NCBI GenBank assembly: GCA_000328365.1
Contig: KB297637.1
Coordinates: forward strand, 130,279 to 194,278
Source of the DNA: Capitella teleta
Taxonomy: Eukaryota > Annelida > Polychaeta > Capitellidae
DNA length: 64,000 nucleotides
Direction of reading: 5' to 3'
The notes beneath the pieces are model-generated. The model was not told the origin of the DNA, made no database searches, and saw nothing but the letters and a program-made list of their open reading frames with translations. Shown here in pieces: positions 36,159 to 48,016 of the stretch. The position numbers and the translations under genes were made by a program. Position 1 is the stretch's first letter. Each line of letters begins with the position of its first letter.

Positions 36159-36555
36159 CGAATTTGCCAGGTACACTTTGATTTGGTGTCCCACTTCCAA
36201 ACGAAGGCAAGTAGTAATCTCCCTGCGATTACCTGAACACGGAGAGGGTCCTGCGGGTGAAATTTCCTGCACACGACTGAAACAATAACAGAATAATGCA
36301 ATAAATTGGTAAAAATAAACGAAATAAACAAAAACTCAAAATAGAGAAGATCATCAAGAGAAGAGGGCAACTTTAACTTTCTGTTCGATCTTTCCTTTCT
36401 GCTGAAATTGCGACCTCTGGGCCACTTAAGGGACTGTTGTACTGACCAACATGTCTGAAACGAAACTAAGAAATTTTGAGTGAGTCAATTAAGCATGGTG
36501 AAATATCAACTGCCTTTTGAGGGGCTTTAATTAACCTTGTTTATTTTGTTTCCAG

Positions 36556-36726
36556 ATGGAAGTCCGCCACAAGAACCTAGTGACGAATAATCTGGTGAAT
36601 CTGACAGATGACCTTGACCCAAAAGATATCTACGATCAGCTGATCGAAGGAGACGTCCTCACCTTTCAGGACAAAGAGAGGATCAACCATGAGGTCACTC
36701 AGGCGGATGAGCGCCGCAGACGATAG
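36556..36726 (+). pseudogene. CARD-like domain exon of a decayed NLR gene
   Basis: After a TTTCCAG acceptor the frame begins MEVRHKNLVTNNLVNL and continues DDLDPKDIYDQL, LTFQDKERINHEV and ends with DERRRR then TAG. The spacing of Leu/Ile residues and the LT..D...I pattern fit a CARD or death-fold adaptor domain of about 55 residues, which in NLR proteins precedes NACHT. The TAG ends this exon before a donor would be needed, so either splicing occurs earlier or the copy is dead. The NACHT piece begins about 270 bp further on. Confidence 0.6.
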
Positions 36727-36989
36727 CCTTCAAAGTGAGTTCCTTTCCAATCAATCGTTCATCGCATTGCTATTCTAATTTCATCAGGTGTATGTTCCGA
36801 GCTCTAATAACACTATAAAGATAAGCTGTGCATGACCTTCCCGATGTCATGGCTTTAGTATAAACCACTGAGATTGACTGATGTACTCGTACCACGTGCA
36901 TTGGTCTGAAACACGTGAGCTTTTCAGATGACATGGAATTTCAATTAATATCATTTACTTGAATTAATGAAGGAACAAAAGTTAAATTG

Positions 36990-37990
36990 ATCAACCGTTT
37001 GACGACGACAAAATCCCAGAGCGATTTATCATCGACGGTGACCCAGGATTGGGCAAGTCAATTCTGCGCCAATCCTTGATTTACGATTGGGGCCATGAGA
37101 CATACAAAGGCCACCCACATGAAATGGCAAACATCCATAAATGGTGCATTATCTGCATTCTGGTGACCTCCTACATCAAGACCCTACAGCAGAAGCCATC
37201 AGATGCCATCTACTTCCTGAAGACTTGAAAATGTACCCCCAATATCTTATAATATCTTCTTCAAACTATTGCTGTTTTGTTTTAATCAATGTTTAGCACG
37301 AAGCTTGCGTGGATAATCTGCTTCTTGGAAAACTCATCGAAAATAAACATCTACGAAATTCAAGTCTTCTGTCGATGTCTCGACGACATTTCCTGCGGCA
37401 CAGACTCAATTACCTCAAGTGATGATTGTCCCTTGAAGAATAACAATCAACAATGAGATCACATGAAAAAAACTTGCAGGACACGAGAATATTCCAGTCA
37501 ATCAACTCGATTCACTTCTTGAGAATACCGAGATCTCAGGCATTTGCAGCAACCCTCTCTACCTGACATTCCTGTGTCTCTTGCACACTGAAGAAGGATG
37601 CTCGATTGACTCGCGAACTGATTTGTTCTGCGTCATGCATGGCTTCAGTCACGAAAGAAGATATGGAACGGCAAGTTATGCGCCTTCTCTACAAACTTGC
37701 ATTTGATGCATATCAGAAGAATGAGTATCTTATTCAGAAACATGATCTGCAGTCTGCAGACTACATCTTGGTTAGGGATCCAATTATTCAAGTGGGCTAT
37801 CTCACCAAACACATGACCGTCAGTCGCCTCTAAGCGAAAATGCTTCACTCACAGCACAGTTATGGAGTTTTGGGCCGCTAAACACCTCTCACTTATGGCT
37901 AAACACGGGCGGCAAGTGTGGCTTCTAAAAGTATTCAACACAACCGAAGAGATGGAAACCAACGATTCTGCATTCACCAGATCAAGTTTT
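36990..37990 (+). pseudogene. NACHT ATPase domain of a decayed NLR gene
   Basis: The frame RFIIDGDPGLGKSILRQSL has a clear Walker A (GDPGLGKS, 37037-37060) and runs to TGA at 37226-37228. Later pieces in other frames match NACHT parts in order: VDNLLLGKLIENK (sensor region), NPLYLTFLCLLHTEEG (winged helix), MRLLYKLAFDAYQ, and TVMEFWAAKHLS (the F.H.t.qEf.aA.y motif). Walker B is not found; the stretch where it should lie is damaged or absent. Several stops and frameshifts separate the pieces, so this is a dead immune-sensor gene rather than a spliced one. Confidence 0.75.
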
Positions 37991-38159
37991 CCGTAATTCT
38001 GGAATAAATCTGCCAAAACGGAAGAGGATTCGCCGTATGCACAGGACGAAACTGTCGCAGCATTCGTCTTTGGTTTGTTGGAGACAGACCCAGAAAATCC
38101 GTCGACAACCATCATGGATCGGACATGTTTTTCACTCAGTTTTTAGAAGGTTTTGACTG

Positions 38160-38961
38160 AAAACTGTCTTCGTCCACATGTGATCAATAAGCCGATTTGT
38201 GAGTTTCATATACTTCCTCCAGCACTTGAGGATGCCACAATTAAGCGATGTCCATCTCCTATGACCTTTGATAATTCCTGCTGAGTCAAATGCCTGAAAG
38301 GAATGGACATCATATGCAACCTGAAAAACACGAAACCGCGCAGCATTTCAGTGGATATCAGTCACATGTGGAACGAATCCGATCGCCACTTTTTATTGCT
38401 GGGAGAATTGAGCTAATGTCAGAGCATCGATTCGATTTGGATTGCACTAGAAGACAACAAGCAGCTGAAACAGTGTATACTTGAATTGAAACTCGGTCAA
38501 GCAGATTCCATCAGAGAAATAGCATCACGTGATCTGCGATTCGGAGATCACGTGGACTGCACTTGAAAGGATTTTACAAACTGAACACGCATCGGTACTT
38601 GGAGGCTGCGTCACGGAAATCACTCATCACACCGAAGGTTGTAGATTGTGACTTGGATGACAAATGCGGGATTCTTTTATCGAAATTGATGCTAAATCCC
38701 AACCTTCAAAATGTCAGCTTGGTGTCTGGTGGCAATCACTTGGGCCAATTTATCCATCTTTTGGCTCGTTTACCCGATCTACGCAGCCTGGAGATTTATC
38801 TAACGGAGATGAATCCGTCAGAGAGGAAACAGTTTGAGATAGTTTTGAAGAAGAACACATTGCAAAAACTTTCTCGAGTACTGTGGATTCTACGTTCACC
38901 TCTTTCAAATATTGAGCAACATCTTCTCCAATATGACGTCTCTGAAATAACTGGACTATGA
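38160..38961 (+). pseudogene. LRR-like C-terminal region of the decayed NLR gene
   Basis: The best part, 38563-38961, reads LNPNLQNVSLVSGGNHL and LARLPDLRSLEIYLTEMN, leucine-rich-repeat phrases with the expected L..L.L..N spacing. Upstream pieces (for example SIREIASRDLRFGD) are out of frame. Placed directly after the NACHT relic, it completes a CARD-NACHT-LRR order. It ends at TGA 38959-38961. Confidence 0.5.
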
Positions 38962-38969
38962 TAATGGCG

Positions 38970-39442
38970 TCGCATACAACCTTTTTCAATGCATCCCATT
39001 CTCCCAGGCATCCAACATCTCAATCTGCAATACTAGACTCCTTCAGAGCCATGGGTCTGAAATCACAATTCGGAGATTATTTAGAGCGATCACATGATGT
39101 CAATATTTGAAGGCACTTCGTTTAGTCGGAATACAGATATAGGACAATTTGGTGTCTGATTGGTGCAATATGAGTGACTTTTTGAGGCAATTGAAAGAAA
39201 TGTGTTTATATTATAAATATGACGTCACGCTTACCACGGATGAAACTGGTAGAGGCATATATGATGCGAAAGTAAGATGAAGTGACATTGCTATTATGGT
39301 TCAATAAGATTACATGTCGGAGAGGACAAAAGAGAAACATTTAAGTTAATGTGATTAATATTGTTGGTAATAATTACTGACCACTGTATACTCCACCTGA
39401 GTAAATTAAGGTTACATAATTATGATGTCCATGCATTTTATT

Positions 39443-39476
<34 letters not shown>

Positions 39477-41770
39477 ATGATTTTTTCTCTCTGCATATGA
39501 AGCTTGTCATTTCTAGGAATGCTGATAAGCCTTCTTTCTTAACTTCAGCGTTTGCAATTATTGAACTTCAGTTGTTTTTGACTTCGATTTTGCCTATTTT
39601 ACTAAGATTTCAAAACCTAATTGAAAAATTTTCTTCTAATTAATAAATTGGTTAATAATTGGATGTGATCAAGCTAGTCACCATGACAACCAGTTTCGAT
39701 AATTATAGGCGCTAAGAAAAAACAAAACAAAAAACACTGTGCGCTTTCAATTTGTACTTCATCTTTGATTATATCGCGGTAGATTTACAGCTATCGCAAA
39801 TGAGCTTATACCAAAACACAATGCAGTATAGAGAGACAGAAACGAATTCCATACCTGTGTATACTGTGGAATACTGTGTAAATGAATATGCACGAACTTG
39901 CGTGCAAAGCAAACTAGTAAATTTAACTGCTATATATTATATGATGATAGCAGGTTAAAAAAAAGCCCAAATGGATAGCTGGATTTATCTCCACTTAAAT
40001 GTTCTGCGGAGGTTAGTGTTCTCGGGACATCTACGTATGTTCGGACGTCATGAGAATTGAGTGAGATGTCCTTGGGACATCCGCTTATGTTCCACTGTTT
40101 TGAAGTTATCCAAATTGGATCAGATGTTTCAAGAACACATTGGTCATCTAACTTTGGTCATACGGCCCAGGACTGGCTTCTGGAAGAAGATATTAATCAA
40201 ATACCCTAACCCTGACACTGACCTTGAGATGTCCTCGGGAATAACCAATCACAAAACAAGTTATTTCGTCTTTAGGACATCTAAGGACTGCATTTGGCTG
40301 ATGAATATTAAATAGGCATATGATTGGCTGAGATGCTCTGCGCTGCTAGAAGTCCCGTATATCAGCCGCAAAATCGCGTCTCGCAATATCGCATTTGGGA
40401 AGAACTCTGAGCCCCAGAGGTGGAAGGACCAGTGATCAAATGACCTGTGACCTGTGGCCTGTGACCTGTGCCATGTGCTCTGTGACCACATTCAAGTAGA
40501 CGAATGTGACACTAATACCGATGTGACCATCACATGGAAACAACATAGTCATAATTATACGGTGCACGTAAATGTCGCCCACGCGCTGCAGGCCTAAATG
40601 ACTCCCTCATTATGTTTTCTCTAACTTTGAAGTCGCACGTGGCACTCAATGAGTCCGTTCAGCAGTTGTTGTGCATTCTGCGCATGACCTCAGGAGACTA
40701 ATTCCGGATTAACACTCAACATCCCTGCGCATGTGCAGCGCTTTTGCCCGCTTCCTCAACTTGCGCCTCTCGCGGGACACCTGACAGAAGAAGCAAGAGC
40801 ACCCTTCGCTGGCAGCACTCGTAAACGCCTCCAGGGGAAGCGAATATGTTCTATTCAAAGCAAACTAAAGTAAATTGCGAGGATTTTGCTTACACCGCAA
40901 TGAAACCACGAATTGAAGAAGAGAATTGCAATGAATTGGATTAAAATTATATACAATTGTTGATTCATATTGTTGATATTGCATCATCGGCTGCCAAGCT
41001 GCAAAGAGAAAACACGGCTTTGCTCTCACTTGCTCTCGTGTCCATATCCGAATGACATTACAGGCATTCTCCTGCCTCCGTGTTTGATTTACAGCGCCAA
41101 TAAAGCGTGGTTAACCTTGGTTATGTGACAATGCTGCACATCAGCCCTCGCCTCAAGCTATAATGTTTTCTATGGCGTGCAAGGGACTACCATTAAGACA
41201 TCACTGTTTTGCGAATGTATATCAATTTAAATAGACTCATTAAGAATATGAAGCGGATTTGTGATCCGGAGGATTTTCTGACCGATCTACATTTACTCTT
41301 ATACTCATAGGAGACACTTGAATAGCGACAATGACAAAGGAAACAGGCTCAAAAATCTATGTATAATCTATGTATTAAATAATCTATGCATCTTCTGCTA
41401 AGAAATATCTCCTCTCTGTGCGCATAACAACGGAAAATGCACTATGTCTAAAAGAAACATTGCACCCTCTATTAAAGAATTAGAGGAAATTCTTACACTG
41501 TATACTCAATCATCATACATGTTGTGTTGATGATGAACCAATACTCTATGCGATCACCTGCATTTAAGACCCCCAAAAACCAACGGTTCATCGTCGAATT
41601 TTTAATGAATTCACAACCACCTCGCTAAACTTTACTAACGACAGACTGCAGATCGATCTAGCTGAGACACACTACGTGCAGTGGTGTCCCAACCTCTCCA
41701 CGATCCAAATTCCCAGCGTATTGTCTCAATAGATCCATTCCTATTTGGCCATCCTGTTTATGTTATTTTA
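38970..41770. other. Gene-free stretch
   Basis: Nothing coding supported. Holds poly(T) at 39444-39475, a near-repeat GGGACATC..C.TATGTTC at about 40021 and 40075, and a (CTGTGAC)n minisatellite at 40443-40486. Confidence 0.5.
40443..40490. repeat. Degenerate CCTGTG(A/G)C minisatellite
   Basis: Five to six copies of a 7-8-bp unit related to CCTGTGA. Confidence 0.75.
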
Positions 41771-42128
41771 CGTTCGAATTATGAGGAATGAATGAATGAA
41801 TAAATAGATGGTGCTTAACGGCACTTTAACACTTACAGTGTCATATTAGTGCCTCCAACGGTCAAATAGCAACGTAAAAATTGACATCAAAGAGTCAAGA
41901 TAAAGCATCTCGTAAGATAAAGCTGTAATAGCTAACAAGAGAGACACAAACTCAATGATGCAACTCAAGAAGAAAAAATTCGAATAAATTAACATATAAA
42001 CACGAACCAAAGTGCGACCAGCAAAACAAATGGAACGATGCAACGAAGTATATAGGTCCCGGGCCTTCTGTTCTGGCGCCCGTATCACCCGAATGGGTTG
42101 GGTGGAGCCGTAAAACCCTATCACTCAC

Positions 42129-42540
42129 TCACTCAAAATAGATTAACATATAAGGACACACAAAAAAGTGCGACCAGCATGACAAATGGACGTTAAAAAA
42201 AAAAAGAAGATAAAAATGTCCAATAGCTTTTAGAAAAGCTAAAATTTTCGAGGGAGCGACTTCCTCGTAATGTTGTTTTATTGATAAAACATCAAAATAC
42301 CTCTGAGGGTGAAGATAAAAATCCCCACATTCGATTAAAATGTGTTTCACGGTTAGTGGACACTGGCAGGAAACGCAGAAAGAAGGCAACTCTCTGCACA
42401 AAAGATATCCATGAGTGAGATGCGTGTGCCCAATGCGAGCACGGGCCAGCACGATCTCCTCACGTCTCTCCTCTTTTGTACTATTAGTGAGTTTTTTAAT
42501 AATGAGCTGAACAGAGTGGAGCTTATTGTTCTGCTCCAAA
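42129..42540 (-). pseudogene. LINE ORF2 C-terminal region (zinc motif)
   Basis: Frame includes EEIVLARARIGHTHLTHGYLL, then FCVSCQCPLTVKHILIEC: the RIGHT.LTH and C..C...LTV.HIL.EC motifs that close ORF2 of I/Nimb LINEs. It is open to its stop at 42129. Confidence 0.85.
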
Positions 42541-42626
42541 CTCCAAAGCGCCTGCCATTATATATCTTTGTAAAAAGAGTAAGCCACGAATTTAAAATCA
42601 GATGCCGAAATGCAGACATCACAAGC

Positions 42627-42628
<2 letters not shown>

Positions 42629-42686
<58 letters not shown>

Positions 42687-43070
42687 TTATTTGGCTATTG
42701 ACATGAAATATGTACACATTTAATATAAATTATAATGTAATTTGCCGGGAGACCAGGCTATGGCTCAAACGTGAGCCGTTATCGCTCTGGCCACCTGGGG
42801 AATACAAATCAAACAAGAACAAGGAACAAAATACAATAAAAAAAAATGAAAAAAATGAAAAAAAAACAAAAAAAAACGGGGGAAAACAACTCACAAAAAA
42901 AAACACGAAAGAAAACAAAAAGAACAAAAACGAGGAATTGAATCAAATGAGTATACTATTTTTATATAATGTAAGAAGCTTTTTTTTTTCTCTCTTTTTT
43001 TTTTATTTGTTAATGATTACAAATATAACAGTGTGCTATGCTACATCGTGCAGAATATTGATCAATGAAG
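42629..43070 (-). mobile_element. Second retroelement 3' end nested in the I/Nimb-like LINE
   Basis: On the minus strand a non-coding 3' segment (GGTGGCCAGAGCGATAACGG ... CCTGGTCTCCCGGCAA) leads to AATAAATG and a (TC)n tail read here as (GA)n at 42629-42682. Host LINE coding sequence resumes on both sides. The upstream limit is vague because of A-rich DNA at 42833-42910. Confidence 0.55.
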
Positions 43071-43076
43071 TGCTTT

Positions 43077-44821
43077 TTAAAATGATGTGAGAAAGTAGAT
43101 AAGGAATGAGTTGTTGATTTGGCTATTAAGTTGCGTGGTGAGGAGTTTACTGTATTTGTAATTGAATATCTGAGACCCAGTTTGTAGAAATGAAAGAGCT
43201 TCCTTGGCCAGCAGATCAGCTCTCTCTTTGCCCATCACACCAACATGACTTGGACACCAAAGCGTGACCAAGTTAAATCTCCGATTATATAACATCGTGT
43301 ACGTTTCTAAGATTTTAAAAACATAAGGGTGGACTTGAGCAAAGACCGGCAGAGACAGAGAACCTCTCGGTCAGCTCCCCAATTCATTTTGGACATTACA
43401 CGCACTAAATTAAAAACCTTTTGGCACTTAGCCCGCACGTAAACAATATGGGATTTAAAATTGAGTTTGTTGTCAAACATAACTCCTTAAAATTTCAATT
43501 TTTCCACAACGGGAGTCGCTCGGCCGTTCAGTCTTAGGCAAGTTTCGGGAAAGAAACCGATAAAGATACCCGCCGACTACTAAAGGCACTTAACTCCTGA
43601 TTACCTCATCAGACTATATAAGCCGTCAGGCTTCAGGATTCCGAGGTTAAATAAGCCCTCAAAAAATTACCGGATAAAAACCGGTAATTGGCCCCGAAGG
43701 CCCATGCTGAAAAGATCGGACATTATGCCACATTTCCAAGTAGTGTCGTACGCCTTCTTCAAGTCAAAGAAGACGGAAAGAACATGCTCACCATGAGCTA
43801 AGCCATCGCGAATGTATGTTTCTACGGAGACCCGATGATCCGCTGTCGATCGTTGGGAACGGAATCCACTCTGACTTGGAGGAAGAAGATTACAATATTC
43901 TAAAAAATAGACAAGACGGCCGTTTACCATTCTTTCCGTGGTTTCACATAAACAGCTGGTGAGTGCAATTGGTCCGTAGTTAGTCGGAAGACTGATATGT
44001 CTTTGCCCGGTTTGGGAATTGCGATAGCTATTGCATTCCGCCAGGCGGATGGGAACGGCTCTCCACCCCAAATACGGTTGAAAAGATTCAATAAAATCAT
44101 TTTGCAGTTGATAGGCAGATGTTTAAGTAGCTGGTAATGTACATTATCAGGGCCTACTGACATGTCGTGACTGCTTTTTAAAGACATCAGTAATTCAAGG
44201 AGAGTAAACGGAAGGTTGTAGGACTCAGTGTTGTAAGAGTTAAAATTAAGTACCTTCCTTTCTGCTGTATCTTTGTACTTTTAAAACTTGTCAGTGTAAT
44301 GGCTTGTTGATTAGTTAAGAGTGAACTCATGAGCCAGTGTTTCAACAATGCTTTCCTTGTCAGTGACAGTATCGCCGCTTCTTGTTGTCAAGTGATGGAT
44401 CTGGTGTCCTTTATACTTGCTACTGATCTTCCGGACCATATCCCAGGTTTTCTTAACAGATGAACGTATGGTTAATTTTGATATGTATTTTTTCCATGAT
44501 GCTCTTTTGCTGGCCTTAATCACCCTACGGACAACAGCCTGAGCTTTTCTGTAGCTAAACAGATTGTCATCGTTAGGGTGGTGTCTACATTTTTGGAGGG
44601 CCGCTCTTCTAAGCCTAATGACTTTTTTTGCATTCATTGGTATACCAGGGTTTTTTGCACTTAGTGAAACTGCATGATTTCGGAATGGTTCCATTTGCTA
44701 TTTTGATTAAAAGTGTGGTAAAAATATCCCGAGGATCATCAACATCCTCAAAGATATCCTTGGTGATCTCTATCTCACACAGCGAGCCGTGGGCAGTCCA
44801 ATCTGCCCGTTTAAAACCCAT
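43077..44821 (-). pseudogene. LINE ORF2: endonuclease end, RT and RNase H remains
   Basis: Minus-strand pieces: KRADWTAHGSLCE linker (about 44800), SWKKYISKLTIRSSVKKTW, NAIAIAIPKPGKD, YGPIALTSCLCETTERM, SQSGFRSQRSTADH, VFFDLKKAYDTTWK, then FDNKLNFKSHIVYVRAKC (after an unrelated stretch at about 43565-43690 that replaces the YADD region), and LVTLWCPSHVGVMGKERAD, the RNase H motif. Frames change several times. Motif wording matches I/Nimb-clade elements with an RNase H domain. Confidence 0.8.
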
Positions 44822-46022
44822 TTAGGGTGTGACAGTGATGGCTGGCACTCACTTGAGATAAAAATGGGGAAGTGATCGCTCCCATGTTGGTCAGGATCAA
44901 CTTCCTCACTATTGTTTTTTCTTTGGATTTTTGTTGTTGTTGTTTAAGTTTTGGTGGTATTGTTGTTGAAGTTGTTGTCGTCAAAGTTGTTGCAGTTTGG
45001 ATGCCAGTACTGGCCTTCCCAGATGGTGGTGAGGGCGCCCTAGACGAGGACAGAATCCCGTCGCTCGCCATAACGTCCCCAGCACACTATTGGGTGCCAG
45101 TTGACACCATCTTCTTTAATGACAAAATTTGTTCCGGGGGCAGATGTTGGTTTAACACGCTGTCTTGCCTCCGAGAAACAGATGTTCTCTGTGGTCTTGA
45201 GGCGCTGGATCTCTCTCTTTCTCTCTCTCTCCTCAAGCCACTTAGGGCAGTTCTTATTAAAAGCAGTATGTTCTCTGGAACAGTTTACACAGCAAGCCTT
45301 TTGGGTGCACTGCCGGTCATCATTGTGCTCTTTGCTTTTGCACTTTGCGCAGATGAGCTTGCGTCTACATTTATCTTTGTGATGACCGAATCTAAAGCAC
45401 TGAAAGCATATAAGGGGATTTGGGATGTAAGCATCCACCTTGATGTTCAGGTAACGTGCCTTGATTTCCTTGGATAGAACCGAGGGTTCAAAGGTCAGGA
45501 TTATCATTGAGGAACAGACCTTTTTCCTTCTTTGGTAAAATAAATTTTCCGTGCTTCTCTGACACCCTCTTCGGAGAGACTTTCCACGATCTCATCCTCA
45601 GGGATGTCACGCAGTGCAGGACACCGAATGACTCCTTTTTTTGTGTTGAGTGTCCTGTGAGGAGTCACTTGGACAGGGGCTGTGTGGAACCTATTTAACT
45701 TCAATAGGTTTGAGATCTGACCGTCACGGCTGACGCCGACGATCAAATCACCATTCCTCAGTCTAATTACTTTTTCAACTGTTCCGATAAGTCCCTTGGG
45801 GACAAGGTGGTCAGTCATAGGCGAGACCTTGGACATTGGCTTGTCCTCGGAAGTGCAAGTAATATTGTAATACGTCGGGAACCTCGTGGAACGCCTCGGT
45901 AAGTCCGTTGTCGTGCAGTGGTCGTCTTTGTTAAGTTTTTTTTATTTTCTGTGGAGTATGAGGTGGGGGGTTTAGATTTTCCATAAAATATGATGTGTTT
46001 CGACACCGGGAGTCCCCCGCCC
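44822..46022 (-). pseudogene. LINE ORF1 (gag-like, zinc knuckles)
   Basis: On the minus strand: GLIGTVEKVIRLRNGDLIV and RTLNTKKGVIRCPALRDI (an RRM-like region), then CFQCFRFGHHKDKC, CAKCKSKEHNDDRQC and CVNCSREHTAFNKNCPKW, three zinc knuckles with I/Nimb wording, followed by ENICFSEARQRVK. A frame change occurs near 45506 between the two halves and another near the start at about 45840. The product binds element RNA. Confidence 0.85.
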
Positions 46023-46529
46023 ACTACGCGGAGCCCTACAAAGAGACATCTTGTTGGAGGGCCTGCACCCGGCTCCAGATGCCAGGGGTTATCCCGGTGT
46101 TATACACATACTCATTTAATATAGCGGTCACAAGACTATAAAAATGAACCTGTTTGACCCAAGCAACGTTCCTGTGTAGTATGTGTGATAACGTATAATG
46201 AATGAATGGCCAGCGTCTTCTGGCCAGAACATGTAATGGAATGACCTTGGTAAAGAATCGGGGATGCCACCAGCCGATTGAGAACTGAGCCGGGCCCTTT
46301 CAGTCCCCCGTTTAAGAGAATGCAGGGCCAAAGTGGTGTGTCGCCTAGCCAGCCCGCAGAACCGGCGTCAGCTCAACCACCAGGATCCCATTATCTCCCG
46401 TATGGGTCGCGACTCACGGCAAACGAGCCGCCCCTTTTAGTCGCCTTCTACGACAGGCAGTAGGGTACCTTGGGCCAATTCTTCCTCGGAACCCACACGG
46501 GGGTCGAATTAGGAGGAACATTTGAGTAC

Positions 46530-46770
46530 AGATGCATTCGTTTGGCCGGTTGCGACTTATCGCTCATGACCTGTTAGTGGAAACAGGTCACTAAGCGCGT
46601 CTCCCCCGTGAGCAACGCATCTGCTCCTGCTTTGCCGATGCTCAATCCGAGGAACATATTGTCTGTCATTGTCCCCTGACTCTCGATGTATGAGCACATT
46701 GTCCAAGCGTGAATATCTTCTTCTGTGTCTTTTTGGACTCACCACATGCAATTGTGCGCATGGAAGTTAA
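46530..46770 (+). mobile_element. Short LINE C-terminal fragment, plus strand
   Basis: The frame reads LPREQRICSCFADAQSEEHI, then VCHCPLT, the C..C....EEH....CP motif found at the end of LINE and related ORFs. Nothing else of the element is evident; it faces the opposite way to the I/Nimb-like LINE. Confidence 0.5.
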
Positions 46771-46774
46771 AGAG

Positions 46775-47250
46775 TTTATGTCAACTGCACGCTTTTGGCT
46801 TTTCTTATGTCATGAAAATTGTATTATTTAGCTTGTTAGACTTCTAATTTTAATGACGTTTCTGTCATTAGAATATGTCCATTTAGTTGTTTCGATCCGA
46901 TATAAATGCATGCCTTAATGCTCTGTGAAAGAAACAAAAAATGGAAGAAAAGCAGTTTAGATGTACATGTATATTTCTTGAAAGCCTTTAACATTTGAAA
47001 ATTGAACAATCATTGAGCGCTTGCCGAGAGTGCCTTAGAACATTTACATAATGCAAAATTCTGCGAAAATGTGATATGTAATGACATGGTTATCAGCGCC
47101 TGAATAGTAAAAGGTAATAAAAATCATCCCCACTCTTTTATGACATTTCGATAAATTGAAGATGTGCAGTGAAACGAATGGCGCCAAACTAATGGTGCTG
47201 ACTGCATTTTGTCTACGCTGTCGATTAGGTTAACTGTTATGCGTTGAATT
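46775..47250. other. Gene-free stretch
   Basis: AT-rich upstream region of the Cys-rich peptide gene; no separate feature seen. Confidence 0.5.
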
Positions 47251-47259
47251 CAACTTGTG

Positions 47260-47267
47260 TATAAAAG
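47260..47267 (+). promoter_or_regulatory. TATA box (TATAAAAG) of the Cys-rich peptide gene
   Basis: A consensus box followed at about 30 bp by a probable transcript start and a non-coding exon (about 47290-47336) with donor GTGAGT at 47337. Confidence 0.7.
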
Positions 47268-48016
47268 GCATCGAAATGAAAGAATCGCAACCTATCCTGA
47301 TTCAAGGATTGCTTTGTCTCTGACGAATATTTCAAAGTGAGTCTCGGGATTTAATTGTGCATTACATGTATCAACGTTTGTTGATCAATTTTTGCGTGTC
47401 CATCATACGCATGCAAATATTCTTTGTATTTCATATTCGAATTAAGAGATTATCTGAGTTCAGAGTTAGGGAATTCCATAGAAACGACGTGGTTATCTTT
47501 TTGTATACCAGACATCGGTGCTGAAAAATTGTTCATTTCGTGAGCCGTCAAACTCTGTTCGGCATCGTACCATCGTGGTTGCAAATTAAGAAACTCGAAA
47601 ACCAGATCGATTCAAAATTCAAGAAACCTTGTCCATGTTTATCAGATGAAGCGTCGCATTAGATTAGACTGACTAGTATAATCGAGTTATTTATAACGTG
47701 TACAAATGTATGACATCAGTTCACAAATCACCAGATCAATAGAACAAAAGCCAACCACGCCACGGACCTCGAACCCATACACTCGCGCGATTTCATCGAC
47801 GAGGAGCTAAAATTCAGGTTTGATTTAGGAGCACACACAAAAAGGAAGAAAGTAAAGACGCTCAAATTATGAACAAAATGTAAACTTATAACCAAAATGG
47901 ATCTGGTTTTCTGCTTTTTTTTATAATTATTCTTAATCTATGGATTACCTCGTGTGACACCTACATGCCTGTAAATGCTACTGAGCCTTTGTTTATTCTC
48001 TTTTGTTCTCCACAGA

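Larger units (their letters stand above)
28875..36550. other. 7.7-kb gene-free stretch
   Basis: No exon chain, protein motif or clear element found on either strand. It holds a perfect 28-bp palindrome at 30868-30895, a (GCT)n run near 29070, a poly(C) run near 35018-35031, and poly(T) runs at 33333-33360, 34927-34943 and 36126-36158. Regulatory or non-coding RNA content cannot be judged by eye. Confidence 0.5.
41778..46501 (-). mobile_element. I/Nimb-like LINE, nearly end to end, damaged
   Basis: On the minus strand it has, in order: a 5' UTR starting CCCCCGTGTGGGTTCC with the block GTCGTAGAAGGCGACTAAAA, which is common in I/R1-group LINEs; ORF1 with zinc knuckles; ORF2 with the last residues of the endonuclease (SDHFPIF), linker, reverse transcriptase, RNase H, and C-terminal zinc motif; then a 3' UTR with the GGGTTTTACGGCTC block and a (TTCA)n tail near 41785. 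Most of the endonuclease and the YADD box are missing, and a second retroelement sits between RNase H and the C-terminus. The 3' region is partly duplicated (41980-42035 resembles 42134-42192). Confidence 0.82.

Noticed and set aside
36087-36370. Minus-strand Lys-tailed frames
   Set aside because: The Lys run is the poly(T) tract on the other strand; upstream residues match nothing I know.
42710-43090. Lys/Asn-rich plus-strand frame
   Set aside because: A-rich low-complexity DNA at the nested insertion.
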